Positions 18,301 through 27,904 of a stretch of DNA of 64,000 nucleotides are shown in pieces. This DNA comes from Streptomyces rubradiris. GTDB lineage: Bacteria > Actinomycetota > Actinomycetes > Streptomycetales > Streptomycetaceae. The stretch lies in assembly GCF_016860525.1 (NCBI RefSeq), contig NZ_BNEA01000001.1, positions 1,845,432 through 1,909,431 on the forward strand, given 5' to 3'. Numbering within the stretch: the stretch's first letter is position 1; each line of letters starts with the position of its first letter. Made by a program: the position numbers and the translations under genes. The notes beneath the pieces were generated by a model. It was not told the DNA's origin. It searched no databases and saw only the letters and a list, made by a program, of their open reading frames with translations.

Positions 18301-19752
18301 GTGCTTGAGCCCGCGTACCAGGTGGACGTCGTCATCGTGGGGGCCGGCATCGCCGGCCTCTCGGCCGCTCACCGGCTGACCAGCGCCGGAATCACCACCG
18401 CGGTCCTGGAGGCCGCCCCGTACGTCGGCGGTCGCATGTCGACCGAGAAGGTCGACGGCTTCCGGCTCGACCGCGCCGGACAGCTGCTGTCCACGTCCTA
18501 CCCCGAACTCCGGCTGACCCCGGGCCTGGCCGAGCTGGCCGTGCGCCGCTTCGCGCCGGGTGTGCTGCTGCACCGCGACGGGCGCCTCCAGCGCGCGGGC
18601 GCCCCGGCGCTTGGCGGGAGCGCGAGGGGCGCACGGGGCGCACTCCACGCGGTGCGCGCCCTCGCCGGGACGCCCAGGGGCACGGCCCACAGGGGCACGG
18701 CCCTCGGGGGCACGGTCGCCAGGGCCACGGCGGCCCGGGCCACGACCGGCCGGGGTACGACGGTCACGCCCGGCCGGACCGGCGCCGCGCCGGTGGGCGG
18801 CGCGGTGGACCAGGCCCGGCTGGGCGCCGCGCTCGGCCGGCTCGCGGCGACCCCCGTCGAGCGCGTCCTGGCCCGCCCCGAGCTGCCCGCCGCCCAGGCC
18901 CTGGCCCGGCGCGGGGTGCCGGCCCGCACCATCGACGGCTTCCTGCGCCCGCTGCTGGCCGCGCTGCTGTGCGACCCGGAGCTGACCACGTCCAGCCGGT
19001 GCGCCGACCTGGCGCTGCGCGCCTTCGCGAGCGGCCGGCTGTGCGTGCCGGAGGGCGGCGCGGAGGCCCTGCCGGAGCTGCTGGCGCGCGCGCTGCCGCC
19101 GGGCACGGTGCACACCGGGGTGCGGGTCACCTCGGTGTCCACGACCTCGGTGGCCACCGCCGAGCACGGTGAGATCCGCTGCCGGGCGGTGCTGCTGGCC
19201 ACCGACGCGCGGGCCGCGGCGGAGCTGCTGCCCGGCCTGAGGGTGCCGGACTTCCATCCGGTGACGGTGGTCCACCACACCACAGACGAACCCGCGGAGG
19301 CCCTTCCGACCGGCGCCTCGCTGCTGCTGGACGCGGACCGGGGCGGGCCGGTGGCGCACACGGCGGTGCTCAGCGCCGTGGACCCGAGCCGGGCGCCGGC
19401 CGGCCGGGTGCTGATCTCCTCGACCGTGCTGGGCCCGCCGCCGGAGGGCGTCGACACCGCCGTGCGCATCCACCTCGCCCGGCTCTACGGCACCTCCACG
19501 CGCCGCTGGGAGACGCTGGCCGTGCACCACATCCCCGAGGCGGTCCCGGCCATGCGCCCCCCGCACGACCCGCGCCGCCCGGTGCGCCTCCTGGCGGGCC
19601 TGTACGTCTGCGGCGACCACCGCGACACCAGCACGGTCCAGGGCGCACTGCACTCCGCCCGCCGGGCGACGTCGGCCATCCTGACGGACCTCGGCGCGAC
19701 GGGCTCGATGCACCGCGCGGACCCGGCCCCGGTGCTGCCGAGGGCGGCCTAG
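18301..19752 (+). CDS. FAD-dependent amine oxidase / phytoene-dehydrogenase-like oxidoreductase
   Basis: The 483-residue flavoprotein has the dinucleotide-binding motif VVIVGAGIAGLSAAHRL at residues 9-25 and the second FAD contact EAAPYVGGRMST. Near the C-terminus, LLAGLYVCGDHRDTSTVQGAL resembles the FAD-contacting end of amine oxidases and desaturases. The substrate is unknown. The GTG at 18301 has an excellent AGGAGGGG site. Residues about 100-160 are an Arg/Gly/Thr/Ala-rich insertion encoded by six 15-bp degenerate tandem repeats, which separates the FAD half from the substrate half and looks like expanded low-complexity sequence rather than a fold. Confidence 0.87.
   Translation: MLEPAYQVDVVIVGAGIAGLSAAHRLTSAGITTAVLEAAPYVGGRMSTEKVDGFRLDRAGQLLSTSYPELRLTPGLAELAVRRFAPGVLLHRDGRLQRAGAPALGGSARGARGALHAVRALAGTPRGTAHRGTALGGTVARATAARATTGRGTTVTPGRTGAAPVGGAVDQARLGAALGRLAATPVERVLARPELPAAQALARRGVPARTIDGFLRPLLAALLCDPELTTSSRCADLALRAFASGRLCVPEGGAEALPELLARALPPGTVHTGVRVTSVSTTSVATAEHGEIRCRAVLLATDARAAAELLPGLRVPDFHPVTVVHHTTDEPAEALPTGASLLLDADRGGPVAHTAVLSAVDPSRAPAGRVLISSTVLGPPPEGVDTAVRIHLARLYGTSTRRWETLAVHHIPEAVPAMRPPHDPRRPVRLLAGLYVCGDHRDTSTVQGALHSARRATSAILTDLGATGSMHRADPAPVLPRAA
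18673..18762 (+). repeat. 15-bp in-frame minisatellite inside the FAD oxidoreductase gene
   Basis: Six consecutive 15-bp units with consensus near CCCAGGGGCACGGCC encode the pentapeptides PRGTA, HRGTA, LGGTV, ARATA, ARATT and GRGTT (residues 125-154). Units 1 and 2 differ by two bases; later units diverge progressively. The period preserves the frame, so copy changes would lengthen or shorten a loop. Confidence 0.85.
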
Positions 19753-19777
19753 CCCCAGGGCGCGGCTTCGCGCGGCC

Positions 19778-21043
19778 CTACCCCAGCGACGCGACCTTCT
19801 CCCGGTAGCCGCGTACCGGCGCCGCGTCCCGGTAGGGCTCCAGCCGGCGTTCGAAGTCCTTGACGTACTCCACCGCGCGGGCGGACCGCATCTCGGCGGC
19901 CTGCCCCGCGGCCTCCGCGGCGAGCGCGCACGCCTGGTCGAGTTCGCCGAGGCCGAGCCGCGCGGTGGCGAGAACGACCCGGCAGAACAGCCGGCTGCGG
20001 GCGAAGGCGGGCGCCCGCAGCTGGAGGGCGCGCTCGGCGTGCTGCGCGGCGGCCCGGAACTGCTGCAGGTCCCGGTGGCAGTGCGCGAACTCGTCGGCGA
20101 GCTGTCCCTCGTCGAAGAACCGGGCCCAGTACGGCACCTCGTCCCCGGGCCGGGCCGCCTCCAGCGCGCGCTCGGCGCGCACCAGCGCCGCGGTGCACGC
20201 GCGTACCTCGCCGAGGACGGCGTGCGCCCGCGCCTCGGAGGCGTGCAGCAGCGACTGCACGACGGGCGGGGCGCCGGTGCCGACGCCCTGCTGGGCGACC
20301 CGGGTCAGCTGCACGGCCTCCCTGCCGTGCCCGAGGTAGACGGCCTGGCGGCTCATGGTGACCAGGACGTAGGAGCCGTAGGCCCGGTCGCCGGCGGCCT
20401 GGGCGAGCCGCAGGGCCTGCACGAAGTAGCGCTGGGCGAGCCCGTGCGCGGCGATGTCGCCGGCGGTGACCCGGTGGCCGGGGGCGCGTTCGGCACTCGC
20501 GCGGGCGCGGGCCGCTGCCGCCACCCCGGGCGGGAGCGGGGACCTGGCCGCGCCGGGCCGGCCCTGCTGCGGCACCCGGGGCCCCGGCTCGCGGGCCACC
20601 CGGTCGTCGGGCTTGCCGATCAGCCAGTCCCGGCTGGGCACGACCAGGCCCGCCGGGGTGAAGGCGATCTTGCGCAGCTCGGCGTGGCTGCCGGAGTCCT
20701 TGCGCCACAGGCCGCTGACGATGTCGACGGCCTCCTCCGGGGTGGCCGCGAACTCCAGCCCGGCGTACACCGGCGCGCAGGAGTCCAGGCCGAGATCCTG
20801 GGCGGTGAGCCGGCGCCCTAGCCGGCGGGTGAAGACCTCGGCGATGAGGGCGGGGGTCGTGCCGCGCGGCTGCTGCCCGCGCAGCCAGCGGGTGACCGAC
20901 GTCTTGTCGTATCTGAGGTCCAGCCCGTGTTCCAGACCGAGCTGATCGACGCGACGCGCCAGACCCGCGTTGGAGAACCCCGCTTCTGCGATGAGCGCGG
21001 CGAGCTGGCGGTTGGGGGTGCGCTGCGCGGGTCGGTCCGTCAT
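19778..21043 (-). CDS. NsdA-like helix-turn-helix regulator with TPR-like region
   Basis: The 421-residue protein has an N-terminal XRE-like DNA-binding region (about 10-75; NRQLAALIAEAGFSNAGLARRVDQ, then SVTRWLRGQQPRGTTPALIAEVF). A long helical C-terminal part (about 170-410) has TPR-like repeats, for example AAQHAERALQLR. The architecture is that of Streptomyces regulators such as NsdA, which influence differentiation and antibiotic production. This is a paralogue or relative; the target genes are not known. The start at 21043 (MTDRPAQRTPNRQLAAL) was preferred to the 39-codon longer frame. It is divergent from lipB with a 238-base shared upstream region. Confidence 0.8.
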   Translation of the reverse strand: MTDRPAQRTPNRQLAALIAEAGFSNAGLARRVDQLGLEHGLDLRYDKTSVTRWLRGQQPRGTTPALIAEVFTRRLGRRLTAQDLGLDSCAPVYAGLEFAATPEEAVDIVSGLWRKDSGSHAELRKIAFTPAGLVVPSRDWLIGKPDDRVAREPGPRVPQQGRPGAARSPLPPGVAAAARARASAERAPGHRVTAGDIAAHGLAQRYFVQALRLAQAAGDRAYGSYVLVTMSRQAVYLGHGREAVQLTRVAQQGVGTGAPPVVQSLLHASEARAHAVLGEVRACTAALVRAERALEAARPGDEVPYWARFFDEGQLADEFAHCHRDLQQFRAAAQHAERALQLRAPAFARSRLFCRVVLATARLGLGELDQACALAAEAAGQAAEMRSARAVEYVKDFERRLEPYRDAAPVRGYREKVASLG

Positions 21044-21281
21044 CTGCGGTGCGGTCTCCTGCCTTCCGGGCCGGTGGGCGTGCCCGGATTGCCTTTGAGC
21101 AGCCCTTATGGCCTCACGAACGGCGCGAATGTAGCGGAGAGTGAGCAGACGATCACACACTTTGCGCCACCTTCATCCGATCGTGTGAGGAATGCCCGCC
21201 GGGCTGACGCGTGCGGCCCGGACGTACAGTGGCGTGGGCGCGATACATGCCTGACACACATCGCCGAGGGAGGCGCTTGCC

Positions 21282-22079
21282 GTGAGTGAGTTGCGGTTCG
21301 TCCGCAGGGGATTCGGTGCCGATGCCGTCGACTACCAGGTGGCCTGGGACGAGCAGCGCGGGATCCACGCGGCCCGGTTCGCCGACGAGGTCCCCGACAC
21401 CGTCCTCCTGCTGGAGCACCCCCCGGTGTACACGGCCGGCCGGCGCACCGAGGACAGCGAGCGCCCGCTGGACGGCACCCCGGTCATCGACGTGGACCGC
21501 GGCGGCAAGATCACCTGGCACGGCCCGGGCCAGCTGGTGGGCTACCCGATCCAGAAGCTGCCCCGCCCGGTGGACGTGGTCGCGCACGTACGGCGGCTGG
21601 AGGAGGCGCTCATCCGCACCTGCGCCGAGTTCGGCCTGGAGACCACCCGGGTCGAGGGCCGCAGCGGCGTATGGGTGCTCGGCGACCCGGTCGAGCAGCG
21701 GCCGGCCCTCGGGGGGCTGTCCCTGGACTTCGACCCGCGCCTGACCGACGAGGAGTTCGACCCCCGGCTCAACGGCCCCGAGTACGCCCCGTCCAACGCG
21801 GGCCAGCGGCGCGAGGACCGCAAGATCGCGCAGATCGGCATCCGGGTGGCCAAGGGCGTCACGATGCACGGCTTCTCGTTCAACGTGAACCCGGACATGA
21901 AGTGGTTCGACCGGATCATCCCGTGCGGCATCCGCGACGCGGGCGTGGCCTCCCTCGCGGGCGAGCTGGGCCGCGAGATCACGGTCGAGGAGGTCGTGCC
22001 GGTGGTGGAGAAGCACCTCAGGGACGTCCTGGAGAACGCGGTCCTCAGGCCCCGGGAGATCGAGAAGGCGTCCGCCTGA
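21282..22079 (+). CDS. lipB: Octanoyltransferase
   Basis: LipB transfers octanoate from octanoyl-ACP to a lysine of lipoyl domains (E2 subunits, GcvH), the first step of lipoate assembly. The 265-residue protein has the catalytic pair K181 ([19 protein letters not shown]) and C215 ([10 protein letters not shown]). The substrate-site stretches [12 protein letters not shown] and [20 protein letters not shown] are also present. The GTG at 21282 has GGGAGG upstream. lipA follows after 114 bases, so the two may be co-transcribed. The targets are probably the E2 encoded at 7.1 kb and other lipoyl proteins. Confidence 0.96.
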   Translation: MSELRFVRRGFGADAVDYQVAWDEQRGIHAARFADEVPDTVLLLEHPPVYTAGRRTEDSERPLDGTPVIDVDRGGKITWHGPGQLVGYPIQKLPRPVDVVAHVRRLEEALIRTCAEFGLETTRVEGRSGVWVLGDPVEQRPALGGLSLDFDPRLTDEEFDPRLNGPEYAPSNAGQRREDRKIAQIGIRVAKGVTMHGFSFNVNPDMKWFDRIIPCGIRDAGVASLAGELGREITVEEVVPVVEKHLRDVLENAVLRPREIEKASA

Positions 22080-22193
22080 CCGTCGGCACCGGGAATGTGC
22101 CCTGCGGTCGGGGGGTTGGTCTCACCGGCAGGGCGCAATGAGCACGGGCGTACCCTGGTGTACGCCGAAGAATCGAAGTCACAGGGAGCCGAC

Positions 22194-23159
22194 GTGTCCG
22201 CAGTCTCACCCGACGGACGCAAGATGCTGCGCCTGGAGGTCCGCAACAGCCAGACCCCCATCGAGCGCAAGCCCGAGTGGATCAAGACCCGGGCGAAAAT
22301 GGGCCCCGAATACACGAAGATGCAGAACCTCGTGAAGAGCGAGGGCCTGCACACGGTGTGCCAGGAAGCCGGCTGCCCGAACATCTACGAGTGCTGGGAG
22401 GACCGCGAGGCGACCTTCCTCATCGGCGGCGACCAGTGCACCCGGCGCTGCGACTTCTGCCAGATCGACACCGGCAAGCCCGAGGCGCTCGACCGCGACG
22501 AGCCGCGCCGGGTGGGCGAGTCCGTGGTGACGATGGACCTGAACTACGCCACCATCACCGGCGTGGCCCGCGACGACCTGCCGGACGGCGGCGCCTGGCT
22601 GTACGCCGAGACCGTGCGCCAGATCCACGCCCAGACGGCGGACCGCGAGGGCGGCCGGACCAAGGTGGAGCTGCTGGCCCCCGACTTCAACGCGGTGCCC
22701 GAGCAGCTGGCGGAGGTGTTCGAGTCCCGCCCCGAGGTCTTCGCGCACAACGTCGAGACGGTCCCCCGGATCTTCAAGCGGATCCGCCCCGGCTTCCGCT
22801 ACGAGCGCTCCCTGAAGGTGATCACCGAGGCCCGCGACTTCGGCCTGGTCACCAAGTCGAACCTGATCCTCGGCATGGGCGAGACCCGCGAGGAGGTCAG
22901 CGAGGCGCTGAAGCAGCTGCACGAGGCGGGCTGCGAGCTGGTCACCATCACCCAGTACCTGCGCCCCTCCGTCCGGCACCACCCGGTGGAGCGCTGGGTG
23001 AAGCCGCAGGAGTTCGTGGAGCTGAAGGAGGAGGCCGAGCAGATCGGCTTCTCCGGTGTCATGTCCGGCCCGCTGGTGCGCTCCTCCTACCGCGCCGGGC
23101 GGCTGTACCAGATGGCCGTCGAGAAGCGGGGTGCGTTCGTCGCCGCCCAGGCGGTGTGA
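22194..23159 (+). CDS. lipA: Lipoyl synthase
   Basis: This radical-SAM enzyme inserts two sulfurs into the octanoyl chain on E2 or GcvH. GTG 22194 with AGGGAG upstream gives 321 residues. The auxiliary 4Fe-4S cluster ligands are C56, C61 and C67 ([12 protein letters not shown]), and the radical-SAM cluster ligands are C82, C86 and C89 (CTRRCDFC). The C-terminal [14 protein letters not shown], whose serine ligates the auxiliary cluster, is intact. It follows lipB on the same strand. The longer open frame upstream runs through non-conserved intergenic sequence. Confidence 0.97.
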   Translation: MSAVSPDGRKMLRLEVRNSQTPIERKPEWIKTRAKMGPEYTKMQNLVKSEGLHTVCQEAGCPNIYECWEDREATFLIGGDQCTRRCDFCQIDTGKPEALDRDEPRRVGESVVTMDLNYATITGVARDDLPDGGAWLYAETVRQIHAQTADREGGRTKVELLAPDFNAVPEQLAEVFESRPEVFAHNVETVPRIFKRIRPGFRYERSLKVITEARDFGLVTKSNLILGMGETREEVSEALKQLHEAGCELVTITQYLRPSVRHHPVERWVKPQEFVELKEEAEQIGFSGVMSGPLVRSSYRAGRLYQMAVEKRGAFVAAQAV

Positions 23160-23217
23160 GCCCCGCGGCCCCGGGCGCGCGGTGTGAGCCGCGCGTGTGA
23201 ATCGTCGCACAAATCGC

Positions 23218-23378
23218 TACCGGCCGGTAATGGCCGGGTCGACGCGGCCCCGGCCGTCCTCGCTGATGAGGGCGGCGCCGGGGCCGCGCCGTTCGTCACG
23301 GCCCCCGCGGCGAGGGTTCACCACTGTTTGACCGGCCGGTCACGCCCTGGTAACACCAGACAGTGACCCTGGTGTCAC
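23218..23378. promoter_or_regulatory. Cluster of palindromes between lipA and the 66-aa gene
   Basis: Three symmetric elements lie in the 255-base intergenic region: TACCGGCCGGTA (23218-23229), GACCGGCCGGTC (23330-23341), and an inverted repeat with arms 23350-23359 and 23369-23378 (9 of 10 bases matched) around an 8-base spacer. The first two share the core ACCGGCCGGT. No terminator with a U-tract is seen after lipA. The cluster is probably the promoter/operator region of the small gene downstream; the binding protein is unknown. Confidence 0.4.
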
Positions 23379-23414
23379 GCCCCTGACTCCACCGTCTCGA
23401 GGGGGATCCCGACC

Positions 23415-23615
23415 ATGCAGGCACCACCCGTGCGCGCCACCGCCATCCCGTCCTTCACCGACGCGCTGCGCCGCGTCGAGTCCCTGCTGCTGAGCGGCGG
23501 CCAGCGCACCGCCCGCCGCAACGCCTGGACCTCCGTCCTGGAGGACCGGCGCCGGGCCAAGGACCGGGTCGAGGCCCAGCGGTTCCTGGAGCGGGCCGCC
23601 GCCGGCCGCTCCTGA
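23415..23615 (+). CDS. Small conserved streptomycete protein (66 aa)
   Basis: This short, basic, soluble protein has a helical centre (ALRRVESLLLSGGQRTARRNAW) and an Arg/Glu-rich C-terminal helix (LEDRRRAKDRVEAQRFLERAAAG). No catalytic motif or membrane segment is present. ATG 23415 has a GAGGGGG-type site. It resembles a small protein found at the same place, between lipA and a DUF4191 gene, in other streptomycetes (from memory). The function is unknown. The palindromes just upstream suggest tight regulation. Confidence 0.65.
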   Translation: MQAPPVRATAIPSFTDALRRVESLLLSGGQRTARRNAWTSVLEDRRRAKDRVEAQRFLERAAAGRS

Positions 23616-23695
23616 TCCCACCTGCCCCGACCCCTGACCGGCCCCGCCGGGCACTGCCGTCGTAGGCGCTCCCGGGGCCACGTAGACTTCGTGGC

Positions 23696-24400
23696 ATGGC
23701 GAGGAAGGAAACCGCGGCGGACGCCGCGAATGCCGGGCGACTGAAGCAGATCGCCCTCACGTACCGGATGACCCGCAAGGCCGACAAGACGATCGGCCTG
23801 GTACTCGCGGCCGTCGGCATCGGCACGCTCGGTGTCTTCCTCGCGATCGGCTTCTTGATCGGGCACCCGGTCTACCTGGGCATCTTCGGTCTGCTGATCG
23901 CCCTGCTGGCGACGGCCATCGTGTTCGGCCGCCGGGCCGAGCGGGCCGCCTTCGGCCAGATGGAGGGCCAGCCGGGCGCCGCCGCGGCCGTGCTGGACAA
24001 CATCGGCCGGGGCTGGACGACGACCCCGGCGGTGGCGATGAACCGCAACCAGGACGTGGTGCACCGGGCCGTCGGCAAGGCCGGCATCGTGCTGGTCGGC
24101 GAGGGCAACCCGAACCGGGTGAAGACCCTGCTGGCCGCCGAGAAGAAGAAGATGAACCGGATCGTCGCGGACGTGCCGGTGCACGATGTGATCGTGGGCA
24201 CCGGCGAGGGCCAGGTGGAGCTGAAGAAGCTGCGCACGACCCTGCTGAAGTTCCCGCGGGTGCTGACCGGCCCCCAGGTGACCACCACCAACGACCGGCT
24301 GCGCGCGCTCGGCGACCTGATGAGCAACATGCCATTGCCGAAGGGCCCTATGCCGAAGGGGATGCGCCTCCCGAAGGGCGGCGGCCCCCGAGGGCGCTGA
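23696..24400 (+). CDS. DUF4191 integral membrane protein
   Basis: The 234-residue protein has a basic N-terminus and two membrane segments (about 38-55 and 60-80) separated by a short hairpin. A soluble domain (about 85-200) contains VGEGNPNRVKTLLAAEKKKMNRIVADVPVHDVIVG, characteristic of DUF4191. The tail is Pro/Gly/Lys-rich (PKGPMPKGMRLPKGGG). The family is nearly restricted to actinobacteria and is consistently adjacent to lipA; its role is not known. Good codon bias; ATG 23696. A strong hairpin (24423-24458) follows. Confidence 0.88.
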   Translation: MARKETAADAANAGRLKQIALTYRMTRKADKTIGLVLAAVGIGTLGVFLAIGFLIGHPVYLGIFGLLIALLATAIVFGRRAERAAFGQMEGQPGAAAAVLDNIGRGWTTTPAVAMNRNQDVVHRAVGKAGIVLVGEGNPNRVKTLLAAEKKKMNRIVADVPVHDVIVGTGEGQVELKKLRTTLLKFPRVLTGPQVTTTNDRLRALGDLMSNMPLPKGPMPKGMRLPKGGGPRGR

Positions 24401-24422
24401 CCCCGCACTCGTACGCCATCGA

Positions 24423-24458
24423 CGAAGCCCCGCACCCTCTTCTGGGTGCGGGGCTTCG
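24423..24458. terminator. 15-bp hairpin after the DUF4191 gene
   Basis: CGAAGCCCCGCACCC (24423-24437) pairs perfectly with 24444-24458 around a TCTTCT loop. It marks the end of the lipA-DUF4191 core segment and the start of the accessory PKS region. Confidence 0.8.
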
Positions 24459-24522
24459 TTGACACGCCACCGAACGGAGCATCCAGCCGGTTATCGGCTC
24501 ATCCGCTTTTAGCCTTCGGGAT

Positions 24523-25608
24523 GTGACAAAACGCCATATTACGTACCTCGCATGCGCCACGGCTTTCGTCGGTGCGTTCGCCGGCGCCGCCCCGGCGTCG
24601 GCGGCCCACCGGACCCTCGTGGTGCACCCGGGACAATCCATCCAGAAGGCGGTGAACGCCGCCCGGCCCGGCGACACCGTGCTGGTGCTGGCCGGTACCT
24701 ACCGTGAGAGCGTCACGCTCAGGACGGCCGCGCTGACCCTGCGGGGCGTGGGCCCGAGCACCGTCATCCGGCCGCCCGCCCGTGCCGAGGCCCGACCGCC
24801 CGCCAAGGGCGCCACCCCCACCTGCCTCGGCGCCGGCAACGGCATCTGCGTGGTCGGCGGGAAGAACAAGGCCCTGCGGGACGTCACCGTCGCCGACCTG
24901 AAGGTGACCGGGTTCGCCAAGGTCGGCCTGTGGTCCATGGGCACCGACCACCTGACCGTGACCGGCGTGACCGCCGACGACAACGGCCAGTGGGGCATCG
25001 CCCAGGAGCACTCCACCCGGGGCGTCTTCCGCCGTGACACCGCCCGGCGCAACGGCGACGCCGGACTGTTCCTCGCCAACAGCGTCAAGGCCGAGCAGGG
25101 CGCCAAGGACAGCAAGGGCGCGGTGGTCGAGCGCACCCTGCTGGAGGGCAACCGGATCGGCCTCACCGTGCGCCGGCTGCGCAACCTCACCGTCCGGCGC
25201 AACCACGTCACCGGCAACTGCGCCGGCGTGTTCGTCGTGGGCGACGAGAACAAGCCCCGGGCGGGCGCGCTGACCGTGCGCGCCAACCTGGTCGAGCGGA
25301 ACAACAAGTACTGCCCGAAGACCGCCCGGCTGCCCCACCTCCAGGGCTCCGGCATCGTGCTGACCGGCACCGAGCAGGCCCTGGTCGCCCGGAACACCGT
25401 CACCGGCCACTCGGGCAAGTCCCCGCTGTCGGGCGGCATCGTCCTGTTCAAGAGCTTCGTCGGCGTCACCAGCGAGCGGAACCGGATCACCGGCAACCAC
25501 CTGTCGGCCAACTCCCCGGCGGACCTGGTCAACCAGGAGGCGGCGAAGAGCGGCAACGCCTTCAGCCGCAACTCCTGCCGCGCCTCCAGGCCCGCGGGCC
25601 TGTGCTGA
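24523..25608 (+). CDS. Secreted right-handed beta-helix protein
   Basis: The 361-residue protein has a short signal peptide (hydrophobic residues about 5-23, likely cleavage after APASAA). A parallel beta-helix then runs through most of the chain, marked by repeated N-x-(I/V)-T-G and N-x-V-x-x-N turns such as NHVTGNCAGVFV and ERNRITGNHLS. The start resembles NosD/CASH or pectate-lyase-like domains (IQKAVNAARPGDTVLVLAGTYRES). No lyase catalytic residues can be assigned with confidence, so it may bind or cleave polysaccharide. The GTG at 24523 overlaps an out-of-frame ATG. It is 43 bases upstream of the O-methyltransferase gene on the same strand, in the accessory region. Confidence 0.8.
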   Translation: MTKRHITYLACATAFVGAFAGAAPASAAHRTLVVHPGQSIQKAVNAARPGDTVLVLAGTYRESVTLRTAALTLRGVGPSTVIRPPARAEARPPAKGATPTCLGAGNGICVVGGKNKALRDVTVADLKVTGFAKVGLWSMGTDHLTVTGVTADDNGQWGIAQEHSTRGVFRRDTARRNGDAGLFLANSVKAEQGAKDSKGAVVERTLLEGNRIGLTVRRLRNLTVRRNHVTGNCAGVFVVGDENKPRAGALTVRANLVERNNKYCPKTARLPHLQGSGIVLTGTEQALVARNTVTGHSGKSPLSGGIVLFKSFVGVTSERNRITGNHLSANSPADLVNQEAAKSGNAFSRNSCRASRPAGLC

Positions 25609-25651
25609 CCGGACGGCCGTACCCGACCCACGCAAGGAAGGAAGGCGGCAC

Positions 25652-26716
25652 ATGACCGCACCATCCCCCGCGCTCTCCACCGCGCCGGAGCCCGGGGCAC
25701 CCCCCACCCCGCCGCCGTCGATGCGGCTGCGCGAGCTCGTGTTCGGGGCGGCCTGCGCCGCCGCCGTCCGCGCCGCCGCCCGGCTCGGGGTCGCCGACGC
25801 CCTCGGCGACGCCCCCATGACCGCCCAGAGCCTGGCGGCGGCCGTGCACACCGAGCCCGGGCCGCTGCGCCGGCTGCTGCGCGCCCTGTCCTGCTACGGC
25901 GTCTTCGCCGAGCGGCCCGACGGCACGTTCGCCCACACCGAGATGTCCCGGCTGCTGCGCGAGGACGCCCCCGACAGCCTGCGCGCCATCGCCCTGTGGT
26001 GCACCGAGCCGTGGACCTGGGACGCCTGGCCCCGGCTGGACCGGGCGGTGCGCACCGGCCACAACGTCGTACAGGACCTGTACGGCAAGGAGTTCTTCGA
26101 GTACCTCAACGAGGACGCCCCGGAGTCCGCCGACGTCTTCAACCGGGCGATGACCCGCTCCAGCGAGCAGTCGGCCCGGGAGGTCGCCGCGCTGCTCGAC
26201 CTGTCCGGCAGCGACTCGGTCGCCGACCTCGGCGGCGGGCAGGGGCACGTGGTGGCCAGCCTGCTGGACAAGTACCCGGCGATGCTGGGCTATCTGCTGG
26301 ACCTGCCGCGGGTCGTGGACAACGCGCTGCCCCGGCTGCGCGCGGGCGGCGACCTGGCCGGCCGGACCCGGATCGTGCCGGGCGACATCCGCGAGGCCGT
26401 CCCGGTCAGGGCCGATGTCTACATCATCAAGAACATCCTGGAGTGGGACGACGAGTCCACCGCCCGGCTGCTGCGCAACGTGGTCGAGGCGGGCGGTCCC
26501 GGCGCCCGGGTCGTCGTGATCGAGAACCTGGTGGACGACACGCCGTCCATGCGGTTCAGCACCGCCATGGACCTGCTGCTGCTGCTCAACGTGGGCGGGG
26601 CCAAGCACACCACCGCCAGCATGACCGGCCGGCTGCGGGCGGCGGGCCTGGAGGTCGGCGACGTCCGCCCGGTCAACCCGTTCCTGCACGCGTTCGACTG
26701 CACGGTCCGCGGCTGA
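25652..26716 (+). CDS. SAM-dependent O-methyltransferase (Methyltransferase_2 type)
   Basis: The 354-residue protein has an N-terminal dimerisation/winged-helix region (about 25-110; FGAACAAAVRAAARLGVADALG, GPLRRLLRALSCYGVF). The SAM-binding motif I is VADLGGGQGHVVASLL near residue 190, and motifs for the C-terminal Rossmann fold include KNILEWDDE. This is the class of plant-like O-methyltransferases that decorate aromatic polyketides (TcmN/DnrK type). It lies convergent to the type II PKS operon and probably methylates a hydroxyl of that aromatic product. Classic whiE clusters lack such a gene as far as I recall. The site is AAGGAAGG, ATG 25652. Confidence 0.85.
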   Translation: MTAPSPALSTAPEPGAPPTPPPSMRLRELVFGAACAAAVRAAARLGVADALGDAPMTAQSLAAAVHTEPGPLRRLLRALSCYGVFAERPDGTFAHTEMSRLLREDAPDSLRAIALWCTEPWTWDAWPRLDRAVRTGHNVVQDLYGKEFFEYLNEDAPESADVFNRAMTRSSEQSAREVAALLDLSGSDSVADLGGGQGHVVASLLDKYPAMLGYLLDLPRVVDNALPRLRAGGDLAGRTRIVPGDIREAVPVRADVYIIKNILEWDDESTARLLRNVVEAGGPGARVVVIENLVDDTPSMRFSTAMDLLLLLNVGGAKHTTASMTGRLRAAGLEVGDVRPVNPFLHAFDCTVRG

Positions 26717-26734
26717 GACCGCTCCCCCACGGCA

Positions 26735-26777
26735 CACCGGTGCCGGGTCCGCGTGCGACGCGGGCCCGGCACCGGTG
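26735..26777. terminator. Bidirectional hairpin between the O-methyltransferase and PKS operon
   Basis: A 20-bp arm at 26735-26754 pairs with 26758-26777 with one G-T type mismatch around a 3-base loop. It sits between two convergent genes, so it can stop transcription from both sides. Confidence 0.8.
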
Positions 26778-26792
26778 CTCCGGACGGGGATC

Positions 26793-27125
26793 TCAGACTC
26801 CGGCGTCGCGCTCCCAGACGTAGAAGCGCTGGGCCATGGCGTCCTTCGGGGACCGCCAGGTCTCGGGGTCGTACGCGCTGACGTACGCCGACAGCCGCTC
26901 GCTGACCTCCCTGAACTCGGGGTGCGAGGTGACCTTGGCGATGGCCGGTCCGGGCTCGCGCTCGGACTCGATGAGGTGCATGTACACATCGCCGAACTGG
27001 AAGAGGCTGCGCCGGACCACCCCGACGAGGTGCGGCAGCTCCCCGCGGTCGGACTCCGCGAACACCTTGGCGATGTCCGGCGCGGAGCCCGGGGCCATGC
27101 GGGCGACGATCAGGGCCTGGTGCAC
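26793..27125 (-). CDS. TcmI-family polyketide cyclase (whiE ORFVII equivalent)
   Basis: The 110-residue protein belongs to the Polyketide_cyc (TcmI) ferredoxin-like family, which closes later rings of aromatic polyketides. The pattern HQALIVARMAPGSAPDIAKVFAESD, then LFQFGDVYMHLIE and HPEFREVSERL, is typical. The GTG at 27125 has GGAG at 7 bases and starts 21 bases after the aromatase stop, placing it last in the seven-gene operon. In S. coelicolor whiE the same position is held by ORFVII. It acts with the ORFVI aromatase to set the fold of the pigment precursor. Confidence 0.9.
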   Translation of the reverse strand: MHQALIVARMAPGSAPDIAKVFAESDRGELPHLVGVVRRSLFQFGDVYMHLIESEREPGPAIAKVTSHPEFREVSERLSAYVSAYDPETWRSPKDAMAQRFYVWERDAGV

Positions 27126-27146
27126 GGTCGTCTCCTGCTCTCCGGC

Positions 27147-27882
<736 letters not shown>

Positions 27883-27904
27883 GTGCTTTCCTCCTTTGCT
27901 GTGC

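Noticed and set aside
21044..21281. An inverted repeat in the divergent region between the NsdA-like gene and lipB
   Set aside because: CGATCACAC and GATCGTGTG look similar but do not pair as a proper dyad when checked base by base.
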